From Anaerolineaceae bacterium (lineage in GTDB: Bacteria > Chloroflexota > Anaerolineae > Aggregatilineales > Phototrophicaceae), in the NCBI GenBank assembly GCA_028818375.1, contig JAPPOB010000007.1, forward strand, positions 598,490 to 662,489: a stretch of DNA of 64,000 bases. Reading direction: 5' to 3'. The translations under genes and the position numbers were made by a program. Within the stretch, counting starts at the first letter, position 1. The number at the start of each line of letters is the position of its first letter. Below are positions 42,161 through 51,049 of this stretch, in pieces. The notes under the pieces are model-generated. The model saw only the letters and a program-made list of their open reading frames with translations, had not been told where the DNA came from and searched no databases.

Positions 42161-44134
42161 ATCGCAGGCGGGGCAGAACGACAGCGCGGTCTCATCCCCG
42201 AAGACCTGTTGAACTTCCGCTGGCTGGAGGAGATTGCCCTCGCGCCGGATGGAAGCCGCGTCGCCTGCAGCGTACGCGCGCCCGACGCGGAGACCAACGG
42301 CTATCGCATTCACCTCTACCTGCGTAACCTTGAGGGTGGCGCCGCGCAACGTTTGACGGCTGGCGCCAGCCGCGCCTCTTCGCTGGCCTGGAGCCGGGAC
42401 GGCGCGCAGCTCGCCTGGAATCAGGGGGACGCCGGCGGCAACACCCTGCGCATCCTGCGTCTCGCGGACGCTGCGGAGCGGGACATTCCGCTGGGCGATG
42501 AGCCGGTCAGCGGGCTGGACTGGGCGCCGGATGGCATCCATCTGGCGGCTGCGCGCTGGACCCCGATGCGGCACCCGCTGGAACGCCGCGGCCCGCAACC
42601 CGGCGTGCCCGCGCCGACCATCAAGGTGATCCGGCGCCTGCGTTACAAGCGCGACGGCCTCGGCTGGGTACACGATCGCTACCAGCAGATCATCGTGATT
42701 AACACCGTCACGGGCGAGCTGCAGCAGCTCACCCACAGCGAGTGCGATTATTCGGAACCGGCCTGGAGCCTGGACGGCACGCGCCTGGCCTTCGTCGCCA
42801 CCGCGCGCGAGCAGGACATCCCGGCGGGTCAGGGCCAGATCTACCTTTGCGACTGGCCGCCCGGCCCGGCGCCGCGCCCCCTGCTGCCAGGTTGGCAGGG
42901 CTCGGCCGTCAGCCCGGCCTGGGGCAACGACGACCGCCACATTGCTTTCGCCGGCCACAACCATGCGCCGCCGGTGAACCGTCGCAATCACTGGCACCCC
43001 TGCGTCGCGGACGTGGCGGCCGGCACGGCCGCCGAACTGGACGAGACGCTCGACGCCGAAGTCGGCAACTACGGCGTCTCCGATCAGCGGCCGGGGCTGG
43101 TCAACGTATCCGTCAAGTGGCCGCATGGCGATCGCTGGTTCTACTTCCAGCTGACCGAACGCGGCGCGGCCAATCTCTGGCGCGGCGACGCGGACGGCCG
43201 CAGCGAGCGCCTGATCCGTGGCGAGAGCACGGTCGTTCAGTACAGCCCGGCCGTCGGCGACCTCGTCGCCTGCGCTGTGGCCAGCCCGTCCAGCCCGGGC
43301 GAACTGGTCCTCTGGCGCGACGGCGACTGTGAGCGACTGAGCGACCTTAATCCCTGGCTGCGCGACGTGCAGTTGTCGCAGCCGGAGAGCTACGAATACG
43401 AAGGGCTGGATGGCGTCCCGATTCACTCCTGGTTGATGCGGCCCCTGAATTTCGACCCGCAGCGCCGCTACCCGCTGGTGCTCTACGTGCACTGCTCGAT
43501 GTTCTGCTGGGACTTCAACCACGAGCACCAGATCTACGCCAACTCGGGCTTCGCCGTGGCCTATTTCAACACGCGCGGCACGACCGCCGGCTACGGCCAG
43601 GAGTGGACCTGGGCCAGCCAGGGCGATCAGGGCGGCGCCGACTACCGCGAGACCATGCTGGGCGTGGACGATTTGCTGCAGCGCCATCCCTGGATCGACG
43701 GGGAGCGCATGGGCGTCACCGGCGGCAGCTGTGGCGGCTTCATGACCAACTGGATCGTGGGCCACACGCAGCGTTTCGCCGCGGCCGTCGCCCAGCGCTC
43801 GATCACCAACAACCTCAGCCACTTCGGCACCTCCGACATCGGGCCGGAGCGCTGGACGACGCCGGAGGACGACTGGCGCCAGTCGCCGATCGCCTACATG
43901 GACGACTGCCACACGCCGCTGCTGATCATCCACAGCGACGAGGACCATCGCACCAGTCTGGAACAGGCCGAGCAACTCTACGGGGCGCTGCGCTGGCGCC
44001 GCCGGCCGGTCGAACTGGTCATCTTTGAAGGCGAAAATCACGGGCTATCCACCAGCGGGCGACCGGGCAATCGCATCGAGCGCCTGCACCGCATTCGGGA
44101 CTGGTTTCTGAGGTATCTGGCTCCGGTTCCATAG
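42161..44134 (+). CDS. S9 family prolyl oligopeptidase-type peptidase (copy 2), apparent ATC start
   Basis: This paralogue of the preceding gene is about 65-70 % identical by eye, with the same propeller and the triad Ser523 (GGSCGGF), Asp (HSDEDHRT) and His (ENHGLS). The homologous start position is ATC at 42161, where copy 1 has ATG. GGAGG stands 5 bases upstream, and the active Ser falls at the same residue number (523) counted from this codon, so ATC is likely the start. The nearest standard start codon is TTG 42209, which would remove 16 conserved residues (IAGGAERQRGLIPEDL). It could also be a start mutation or sequence error. The first residues differ from copy 1, so divergence is not very recent. 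Confidence 0.88.
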   Translation: MAGGAERQRGLIPEDLLNFRWLEEIALAPDGSRVACSVRAPDAETNGYRIHLYLRNLEGGAAQRLTAGASRASSLAWSRDGAQLAWNQGDAGGNTLRILRLADAAERDIPLGDEPVSGLDWAPDGIHLAAARWTPMRHPLERRGPQPGVPAPTIKVIRRLRYKRDGLGWVHDRYQQIIVINTVTGELQQLTHSECDYSEPAWSLDGTRLAFVATAREQDIPAGQGQIYLCDWPPGPAPRPLLPGWQGSAVSPAWGNDDRHIAFAGHNHAPPVNRRNHWHPCVADVAAGTAAELDETLDAEVGNYGVSDQRPGLVNVSVKWPHGDRWFYFQLTERGAANLWRGDADGRSERLIRGESTVVQYSPAVGDLVACAVASPSSPGELVLWRDGDCERLSDLNPWLRDVQLSQPESYEYEGLDGVPIHSWLMRPLNFDPQRRYPLVLYVHCSMFCWDFNHEHQIYANSGFAVAYFNTRGTTAGYGQEWTWASQGDQGGADYRETMLGVDDLLQRHPWIDGERMGVTGGSCGGFMTNWIVGHTQRFAAAVAQRSITNNLSHFGTSDIGPERWTTPEDDWRQSPIAYMDDCHTPLLIIHSDEDHRTSLEQAEQLYGALRWRRRPVELVIFEGENHGLSTSGRPGNRIERLHRIRDWFLRYLAPVP

Positions 44135-44190
44135 GGTAACATGGGCAGACGGCGCCCCACTTGCGCCGGATTCAGGCAGGGAGGCAAGAC

Positions 44191-45225
44191 ATGTTGAAAG
44201 TTGGCAACATCACGGCAAGACCAGGTGAGCGGGCCTTCGGCTATCTGGAAACGATGCTCACGCGCGCCGGCATGGCGCCGGATATTCCGGTGCATCTGGT
44301 CGCGGGGGCGTCACCGGGGCCGACGCTGCTGGTGCAGGGCGCCATGCATGGCGCGGAAATCATCGGGTCCATTGCCATTCTTAATTTTCTTGAGAAAATC
44401 GACCCGGAAACCATGAGCGGCAACGTCATCGCCGTGCCGGTGGCCAATCGCGCCGGCTTCGAGCTGGGCGAACGCGGCTCGCGCATCGACGGCAAGGACA
44501 TCACCCGCCAGATCCCGGGCGACCCCAACGGCAGCGCCTGCGACCAGATCGCCCACATTTACTTCCAGGAAGTCATCAGTCAGGCCAACGTGATGGTCGA
44601 CTTCCACGCCGGCGCGCGCACGGCCTACGAGCGCTACGTGCTCTTCATGGAAGAGGACTCGCCGAAAAACCTGACGGAAGTCCAGATGCGGCGGCGCAAG
44701 GTGGTGGTGGCCTTTGGCCTCGACCAGGCGGCCTACTTCCCGCGCGGCACCTTCGGCGGCACCGAGACCAAGCGCTCCGTCGAGGACCTGGGCGTGGTGC
44801 AAATCACCCTGGAATTCGGCGGCGGCACCGGCTGGCACAAGAACGGCATGGATAACGTGCGCGACGCCGAGCGCGGCATCTGGAACCTGTTGAAATGCAT
44901 GCGCATCATTGAGGGCGAGTTCGAGACCGATGGCGACCTGTGCACGATCTACAACGCGGGTGTGGTCATCTGGAAGCCCAACGCCGACGGCCTGTTCATC
45001 CGCAAACGCGCGTTCCGCGACGAGCTGAAGGCCGGCGACGTTTACGGCGAACTGGTGAGCCCCTGGACGGGTGAACTGGTGGCCGAACTGAAATCGCCGA
45101 AGGACGGCATCGTCATCCCCAGCGGTCAGGAGTGGCCAACCGTCGGGTCAACTTCCATCGGCATTCTGGGCACGATCGATCGTGTCGAGGACCGTCGCAC
45201 GATGGATATGTACGTTTCCTTTTAG
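44191..45225 (+). CDS. succinylglutamate desuccinylase/aspartoacylase-family hydrolase (copy 2)
   Basis: This 344-residue protein keeps the zinc and catalytic residues: AMHGAEIIGS gives His53 and Glu56, DFHAGARTA gives His139, and ITLEFGGG gives Glu208. The substrate loop is DGKDITRQIPG, with Thr where AspA-type enzymes have Asn, so the acyl or amino acid it accepts may differ from copy 1. ATG 44191 has GGGAGG upstream. It is 56 bp from the S9 peptidase and 38 bp from the degenerate third copy. A deacylase in the cluster pathway is likely. Confidence 0.85.
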   Translation: MLKVGNITARPGERAFGYLETMLTRAGMAPDIPVHLVAGASPGPTLLVQGAMHGAEIIGSIAILNFLEKIDPETMSGNVIAVPVANRAGFELGERGSRIDGKDITRQIPGDPNGSACDQIAHIYFQEVISQANVMVDFHAGARTAYERYVLFMEEDSPKNLTEVQMRRRKVVVAFGLDQAAYFPRGTFGGTETKRSVEDLGVVQITLEFGGGTGWHKNGMDNVRDAERGIWNLLKCMRIIEGEFETDGDLCTIYNAGVVIWKPNADGLFIRKRAFRDELKAGDVYGELVSPWTGELVAELKSPKDGIVIPSGQEWPTVGSTSIGILGTIDRVEDRRTMDMYVSF

Positions 45226-45263
45226 TCACTTCTCCCGTCAGGGCAGATGCAGGAGGCCTGAAC

Positions 45264-46238
45264 ATGAAACTTGGAACAGTGGAAGCCGGCCAGGGCGAAA
45301 AGACCTTTGGCTTTTTCAAGACAGGGGAGACGCACGGACGCTTTCCGGTGCACATCCCGCTGCACATCATTAACGGCGCGCAACCCGGTCCCCGGCTCAT
45401 CGTGCAGTCGGGCACCAGCGGCATGGAGATCGAGCCCGCGCTGATCCTGCCGAAGGTCGCGCAGGAACTGGACCCGGCCAACATCCGCGGGACGGTGGTC
45501 ATCGTGCCCTTGATGAACACCTCCGGTTTCGATTTCGAGCAAGTCACCAGCGCCTGGGACGAGAAGCATCTCAACAAGCTCGGGCGCGGTTCCGCCGTCG
45601 GCAGCGTCAGCGAGCAGATGATTGACGCCTGGTACCAGGGCGCCATCGCCGGCGCGGACGCGTTGATCGACATTCGCACCGGTTCGCAGTTCAGTTATCA
45701 TCGCTACGCGGGTTGCTGGCAGGCTGGCAACGCCGACAAGTCCCAGGCCCTGGCGGCGTCCCTCGGGCTGCCGCATGTGCTCAACAACATGCCCTCCGAC
45801 GACTCGATGGCGGAGGCCGCGGCCGGGGATGGCGTGGCGTCGGTGGCCGCCTGTATCGGCGGCGGGCCGGGCCTGCGCGATTATCGCGAGGACGACATGG
45901 CGCGCATCCACAACGCGATTTTGAACGCCATGATCCATTTGGGCATGACGGACGGCGACATGACCCGCGAGTGCGACGAGGTTGCCGTGATTGAGGGTCA
46001 CACGACCCTGATGCCCACCGGTGAGCGCGGTTTCACCTTCATCGATACCGGCAAGCGCGGCCAGATGATCGCCGAGGGCGAGGAGATTGGCTACGTGCGC
46101 CACCCCTTCACCGGCGAGCGCCTCGAAACGATCCGCGCGCCGCGCGCCGGCATCATGTTGCACGGCGGCCTGTCCTGGCCGGTTCCGCCGGAGGACACCG
46201 TGCTGGCGATTCTGGGCGATCAGGTGGCAAGCGCATGA
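45264..46238 (+). CDS. aspartoacylase-fold protein without zinc or catalytic residues (copy 3)
   Basis: This 324-residue protein aligns with copy 2, but the zinc-site residues have changed. QSGTSGMEIEP puts Ser52 in place of the first His, DIRTGSQF has Arg138 in place of the second His, and CIGGG has Cys197 where the catalytic Glu should be. Only Glu55 remains. It is therefore probably not a metallo-hydrolase, but the fold and frame are intact (no stops). It may be a binding or regulatory subunit, or use another chemistry. AGGAGG precedes ATG 45264, and its last codon is 48 bp before the M24 gene. Confidence 0.8.
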   Translation: MKLGTVEAGQGEKTFGFFKTGETHGRFPVHIPLHIINGAQPGPRLIVQSGTSGMEIEPALILPKVAQELDPANIRGTVVIVPLMNTSGFDFEQVTSAWDEKHLNKLGRGSAVGSVSEQMIDAWYQGAIAGADALIDIRTGSQFSYHRYAGCWQAGNADKSQALAASLGLPHVLNNMPSDDSMAEAAAGDGVASVAACIGGGPGLRDYREDDMARIHNAILNAMIHLGMTDGDMTRECDEVAVIEGHTTLMPTGERGFTFIDTGKRGQMIAEGEEIGYVRHPFTGERLETIRAPRAGIMLHGGLSWPVPPEDTVLAILGDQVASA

Positions 46239-46286
46239 AGCGGGGCGAAGGGGCAGTTGTGCGGTACACACGCGAGAGGAGGAAAC

Positions 46287-47444
46287 ATGCTGACGCATGA
46301 TGGACTGAAACGGGACGTGGCGCGTCGCATCACGCGCCTGCAGAACATGATGCGCGAGCGCGACGTGGGCGCGCTGATCATCGCCGGGCAGGCCTCGCCT
46401 TCCGGCATGGGCGCCATCCGCTATATCAGCCACGCCCATCTCTGGGGCGGTGTCGGCTACGTCATTCTCGGCGTCGACGACCCGCACCCCTGGCTGGAGA
46501 TCTGGAGTTCCTACCAGGCGGTCTGGAGCCGCAACGAGACCACGACCCTGAAGGAGCGGGTGGAGTGCCCGCCCGATGTCGTGGGGCGCACGGCGGAACT
46601 GGCCCTGGAGTACGTGGGCGGCAGCGGGCGCATCGGAATGGTCAACATGGACAAGATGATGTCCCTGGGGACCGCGCGGCAGTTCGAGGCGGCCATGCCC
46701 GGCTGCGAACTGGTCGAGGTCACCAATGACTTCAACGCCATTCGCCAGATCAAGACGCCCTTCGAGCTGGAAGCCATGCAGCAGAACGGCGCCATCCTGG
46801 ACGCCGCGATGGACGTCTTCGCGGAGTACGCCGCGCCCGGCGTGCGCTACTGGGACGTCTGCGCCGAGGTGGAACGCTACATCAAGTCCTTTGGCGCTTT
46901 CTGGGGCCGCACCAAACTGTCGACGGATCTCTCGCCGGAAACGGTGCCCACCGACAAGGACCAGCGCATCAGCGCCGAGGACATCATCAACTTCGAGATC
47001 GTCTACGAATCGCCCTGGGGCTACTGGCTGGAGATGACCACCGTCTGCTCCTTCGGGCCGCTGCCGGATGACGTGCAGGCCCTGCTGGATGCCTATCTCT
47101 ATGCGGCCGAGTGTTCCTCCGCCGTGGCGAAGACCGGCAACACCCTGGGCATGATCGCCGACGCCAACGACGAGGCCATTCGCAGCCTGGGCTTCGAGGT
47201 GGTGGGCAAGCACACGCCGGACTGTCACAGCACCGGCCTCGACGGCAGCGACGGCCCCAGCGACCAGGCGGCCCCCGACTTCGAGTTGAAGACCAACATG
47301 ACCCTGTCCTTCCACCCTGGCAGCATCACGCCGAACAACCGCGGCTTCCTCATCTCGGACAATTTCCTGGTGACGCCGGAGGGCGGCGTGCGGCTTTCTC
47401 CGCACAACGCCAGTCGCTATCATATGGACCTGGAGGACGCCTGA
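46287..47444 (+). CDS. M24 (creatinase/aminopeptidase P)-fold protein with altered metal ligands
   Basis: This 385-residue protein has the two-domain layout of creatinase, prolidase and aminopeptidase P: an N-terminal creatinase_N domain to about 150, then the pita-bread fold. The ligand set is changed. The two Asp positions read Glu (INFEIVYESPWGYWLEMTT), the His is kept (DCHSTGLD), the first Glu is His (MTLSFHPGS) and the last is Ser (LISDNFLVT). It thus looks like the metal-independent creatinase-type or another non-peptidase member. C-N bond hydrolysis of a small substrate is plausible. AGAGGAGG precedes ATG 46287. Confidence 0.78.
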   Translation: MLTHDGLKRDVARRITRLQNMMRERDVGALIIAGQASPSGMGAIRYISHAHLWGGVGYVILGVDDPHPWLEIWSSYQAVWSRNETTTLKERVECPPDVVGRTAELALEYVGGSGRIGMVNMDKMMSLGTARQFEAAMPGCELVEVTNDFNAIRQIKTPFELEAMQQNGAILDAAMDVFAEYAAPGVRYWDVCAEVERYIKSFGAFWGRTKLSTDLSPETVPTDKDQRISAEDIINFEIVYESPWGYWLEMTTVCSFGPLPDDVQALLDAYLYAAECSSAVAKTGNTLGMIADANDEAIRSLGFEVVGKHTPDCHSTGLDGSDGPSDQAAPDFELKTNMTLSFHPGSITPNNRGFLISDNFLVTPEGGVRLSPHNASRYHMDLEDA

Positions 47445-47535
47445 CGGATATCGCGGGTGACCGCTCCCGGCAGAGAGCGATGACCGGCGAAACACCAGAC
47501 TGTTTTCGTTCAACACTGGAGGCAAGGAGCGCAGG

Positions 47536-49131
47536 ATGATGAGAAACACCCGCAGGGGGGTCCTGGTCGCCCTGGTGCTGATGGTCGCGCTGGCTCTGTT
47601 CAGCGTGCCCGCCACAGCGCAGGACGAGGGGATGACCGAATTCGTATTCGCCCATACCGGCCCGATCCGCACCATGGACGCGCCGGTCACCTGGTTCGGC
47701 TCCACCCACTGGCTGACCAACCTGCTTTACGAGTGTCTGATCTGGCGCACGCTGGATGGCTCCGGCTACGTGGGCCAGGCCGCTCATTCCTGGGGTGCCA
47801 CCGACGACACCACCTGGCGCTTCAACCTGCGCCCGGGCATCACCTTCCACAATGGCGAGCCGCTGGATGCCGAGGCCGTCAAGTGGAACATCGACCGCGT
47901 GCGCACCCGCGAAGACTTCATGGTGCACCCGCAGTGGCTCTTCGTTAAGGACGTGATCATCGTCGATGACGTCACGCTGGACATCACGACGCACGCTCCC
48001 GATCCCTATTTCGAGTACCTGGTCAGCTTTAATGGCTGCCAGTTGCTGCCGCCGGACTACATGGCCGAGGTCGGCGAAGAGGAATTCGCGCGCAACCCGG
48101 TCGGCTCCGGCCCCTACATGCTGACCGGGTTCAGCGAGAGCGACCGCTACACCTTCGACGCCTGGGATGACTACTGGGGCGGGCGGCCGGAAGTCGACCG
48201 CATCATTTACCAGGTTATCCCCGAGCCGGCCGCCCAGGTGGCCGCGCTGCTGGCCGGTCAGGTGGACCTGATCAGCGGTGTGCCGCCGGCGGACCGCGAG
48301 CAACTGGAAGCGGCCGAGGGTATCTCCCTGGTGTCGGACACCGGTGGCCGTATGCAGCATCTTTACGCGCGCATCGACACCGAGGTCGGCATCATGCCGG
48401 AGAACTATCCGGACTACCAGCCGGTCACGCTTGATCCGCGCGTGCGCTACGCGGTCTCCCACGCCCTCGATCGCGACTTGCTGGCCGAGGTACATGGCGC
48501 GGCCATTGCGAGGCTGGGGCGCGTCTGCGCGCACTTCCCGGAGGGTGGCGCCGACAGCTTCAACCATCCTGACAACGTGGCGGCCCACTACGACCCGGAC
48601 CGCGCCCGTGAGTTGCTGGCTGAAGCCGGCCTGGGCGATGGCGGCGTGAAGATCTACCTCGACTCGCCCACGGCTGACGCCCGCGGCGGCAGCGAGAAGG
48701 AAGTCGCCGAAGTGATCTCGGTCATGCTGGAAGAGGTGGGTTTCGACGTGGAATTGAACATTCTCGACCCCTCCGCCTACCGCGAACAGGTGCAGACCAC
48801 TGGCGGCCATCGCGACCTGATGATGGTCAACCTGGGCTGCTCGGCCCCGCTGGTGCCGCTCTTCTACCAGTGCAACTGGCCTTCGAACATCGCCAAAATT
48901 TGCAACGAGGCCTGGGACGCGGTCTCCAACGATATTCTGAGCACGATCGACTTCGACTCTCGCATGGCGCTGTGGGACCAGTGGTGGGAGTACATGTTCG
49001 AGACGGCCCAGACGATCACGCTCTACGAGATCCAGGCCGTCTACGCCTATGACTCGGAGAACTTCACCTTCGAACCGCGCAAGGATGGCTGGATGACCTT
49101 CCGCGGCAATGTCGGGCTGGCCGACGGCTAG
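47536..49131 (+). CDS. ABC transporter substrate-binding protein, family 5 (copy 1)
   Basis: A 531-residue exported protein of the peptide/nickel/dipeptide-binding (SBP_bac_5) family. The signal peptide (RRGVLVALVLMVALALFSVPATAQ) has no lipobox Cys. The mature part contains WRFNLRPGITFHNGEPLDAEAVKWNIDR, the family signature, then GSGPYMLTGFSESDRY and a C-terminal lobe. It captures a peptide or small organic compound outside the membrane. It is the most diverged of three paralogues. AAGGAG stands before the ATG. A strong hairpin follows its stop. Confidence 0.92.
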   Translation: MMRNTRRGVLVALVLMVALALFSVPATAQDEGMTEFVFAHTGPIRTMDAPVTWFGSTHWLTNLLYECLIWRTLDGSGYVGQAAHSWGATDDTTWRFNLRPGITFHNGEPLDAEAVKWNIDRVRTREDFMVHPQWLFVKDVIIVDDVTLDITTHAPDPYFEYLVSFNGCQLLPPDYMAEVGEEEFARNPVGSGPYMLTGFSESDRYTFDAWDDYWGGRPEVDRIIYQVIPEPAAQVAALLAGQVDLISGVPPADREQLEAAEGISLVSDTGGRMQHLYARIDTEVGIMPENYPDYQPVTLDPRVRYAVSHALDRDLLAEVHGAAIARLGRVCAHFPEGGADSFNHPDNVAAHYDPDRARELLAEAGLGDGGVKIYLDSPTADARGGSEKEVAEVISVMLEEVGFDVELNILDPSAYREQVQTTGGHRDLMMVNLGCSAPLVPLFYQCNWPSNIAKICNEAWDAVSNDILSTIDFDSRMALWDQWWEYMFETAQTITLYEIQAVYAYDSENFTFEPRKDGWMTFRGNVGLADG

Positions 49132-49144
49132 CGAACAGCAACCA

Positions 49145-49176
49145 TGACGGGGACGCGGCCAGTCCCGTCCCCGTCA
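49145..49176 (+). terminator. hairpin after SBP copy 1
   Basis: Perfect 11-bp arms TGACGGGGACG and CGTCCCCGTCA enclose a 10-nt loop, starting 14 bp after the stop of SBP copy 1. There is no T-run. Homologous hairpins follow the other two SBP genes. It may protect the 3' end of the mRNA and limit read-through. Confidence 0.75.
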
Positions 49177-49263
49177 GCAGCGCAGCCACCGGAAGACGAG
49201 ACAGGAGATTTGCCCACCGACAACGGCCGCCCTGAATAGAATGAGCCTTTCAAGGAGTAGGTA

Positions 49264-50856
49264 ATGCCTGGTATCTATCGCAAGGGAGTACTGCTGCTGG
49301 TGCTGGTTGCCGCACTGGCCCTGCTGGCTGTGCCGCTGGCGGCACAGGACATGGAAGAAACAGAATTCGTATTTGCCCATCCGGGCCCGATTCGCACCCT
49401 GGACGCGCCGGTCACCTGGTTCATTTCGACCCACTGGCTGGCCAACCTGCTCTATGACTGTCTGATCTGGCGCACCGTCGATGGCAGCGGTTACGTGGGT
49501 CAGGCGGCGGAATCCTGGGAGAACGTGGACGCCACCACCTGGCGCTTCAACCTGCGCCCCGGCATCACCTTCCACAACGGTGAGCCGCTGGACGCCAATG
49601 CCGTCAAGTGGAACATCGACCGCGTGCGCACGCGTGAGGACTTCATGGTGCAGCCGCAGTGGGTGGACGTGGCCGAGGTGATCGTGGTGGACGATGTCAC
49701 CGTCGACATCAAGACGGTCGGCCCCACCCCCTACTTCGAGTTCATCGTCAGCTTCAACGGCTGTGAACTGCTGCCGCCCGGCTACATCGAGGAAGTGGGT
49801 GAGGAACAGTTCGCCCGCGCTCCCGTAGGCTCCGGCCCCTACGTCCTCAGCGAGTTCACCGAGAGCGACCGCTACGTCTTTGAGGCCTGGGACGACTACT
49901 GGGGCGGACGTCCCTCGCCGGACCGCGTCATCTACCAGGTGATCCCCGAGCAGTCCGCCCAGGTGGCGGCCCTGCTGGCCGGTCAGGTGGACATGGTCAG
50001 CAACGTGCCGGCGGTTGAACTTCCGGGCCTGGAAGCAGCCGAAGACATTGTGCTGACGAAGGAAACCGCGGCCGTCATGCAGCATATCTACCTGCGGGTG
50101 GATACCACCGCCGGCAACATGGCCGAGACCTACCCGGATTATCAACCGGCGACGCTGGACCTGAACGTGCGCCAGGCCCTCTCGCACGCGCTGGACCGTG
50201 ACCTGCTGGCCGAGGTGCACGGCGCAGCCGTCCCGCGTCTGGGTCGAATCTGTCCGCACTTCCCGGAGGGCGGCGCTGACAGTTTCAACAATCCGGAAAC
50301 GGTGACCGCGCATTACGATCCGGACCTTGCCCGTTCGCTGCTGGCTGACGCCGGCTATGCGGACGGCGGCCCGACCGTGTACTTCGATACGCCCACGGTC
50401 AGCCGCGGCGGCAACGAGAAGGAAGTTGCCGAGGTCGTGTCCGCCATGCTGGAGGAGGTCGGCTTCAACGTCGAACTCACCGTCCTGGACCCCGCGGCCT
50501 TCGGCGAACAGATCAACTCGCCGGGTAACAACCGCGACATGATGATGGTGACGCTGGGCTGCTCGGTGCCGCTGGTGCCGCTCTTCTATCGCTGCGTCTG
50601 GCCCGCCGCCCACCATGACATCTGCGTCGAGGAATGGGATGAAGTCTCCAACGCCATCCTGTCCGAGATGGACTCCGCGGCGCGCCTCGAGCTCTGGAGC
50701 CAGTGGTGGGATCACTGGTTCGGCGTCCTGCAGAACGTGACGCTCTACGAGGTGCAGGCCAACATCGCCTACTCGAGCGACTTCGAGTTCACGCCACGCA
50801 AGGACGGCTGGTACACCTTCCGTGACAACCTGACGCCGACCGGCGACGGCATGTAA
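49264..50856 (+). CDS. ABC transporter substrate-binding protein, family 5 (copy 2)
   Basis: A 530-residue SBP_bac_5 protein with signal peptide GVLLLVLVAALALLAVPLAAQ and no lipobox Cys. The signature WRFNLRPGITFHNGEPLDANAVKWNIDRV is fully conserved. It is close to copy 3 (about 75-80 % by eye) and less so to copy 1. The ligand-facing segment NMAETYPDYQPATLDLNVRQALSHALDRD differs at several positions from copies 1 and 3, which suggests a different specificity range. It has 132 bp upstream without a clear promoter and a hairpin after the stop. Confidence 0.92.
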   Translation: MPGIYRKGVLLLVLVAALALLAVPLAAQDMEETEFVFAHPGPIRTLDAPVTWFISTHWLANLLYDCLIWRTVDGSGYVGQAAESWENVDATTWRFNLRPGITFHNGEPLDANAVKWNIDRVRTREDFMVQPQWVDVAEVIVVDDVTVDIKTVGPTPYFEFIVSFNGCELLPPGYIEEVGEEQFARAPVGSGPYVLSEFTESDRYVFEAWDDYWGGRPSPDRVIYQVIPEQSAQVAALLAGQVDMVSNVPAVELPGLEAAEDIVLTKETAAVMQHIYLRVDTTAGNMAETYPDYQPATLDLNVRQALSHALDRDLLAEVHGAAVPRLGRICPHFPEGGADSFNNPETVTAHYDPDLARSLLADAGYADGGPTVYFDTPTVSRGGNEKEVAEVVSAMLEEVGFNVELTVLDPAAFGEQINSPGNNRDMMMVTLGCSVPLVPLFYRCVWPAAHHDICVEEWDEVSNAILSEMDSAARLELWSQWWDHWFGVLQNVTLYEVQANIAYSSDFEFTPRKDGWYTFRDNLTPTGDGM

Positions 50857-50866
50857 GTGATTCACC

Positions 50867-50901
50867 CTGACGGGGGCGCGGCCCTGGCCCGCCCCCGTCA
50901 G
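50867..50901 (+). terminator. hairpin after SBP copy 2
   Basis: Perfect 12-bp arms CTGACGGGGGCG and CGCCCCCGTCAG enclose an 11-nt loop, starting 11 bp after the stop codon. It is homologous to the hairpins after copies 1 and 3. There is no T-run. Confidence 0.78.
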
Positions 50902-51049
50902 TAACAGACAGGACGTCAATTTGAAAGAGCTCGCACAATTGCTTTGGTGGACTTTGGATGCGTACATTCTTGCCGACGCCCGATTTGCCGGAGAGGAGAA
51001 CCCGCAAACCGCCAACGCACTTTCGTAAGGTAATGACAAGGAGAATGGA

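Noticed and set aside
45222..47720. 832-codon antisense frame opposite the M24 and aspartoacylase-like genes
   Set aside because: It has no recognisable motif and is a mirror of G+C-rich coding sequence. The plus-strand genes have full motifs and ribosome sites.
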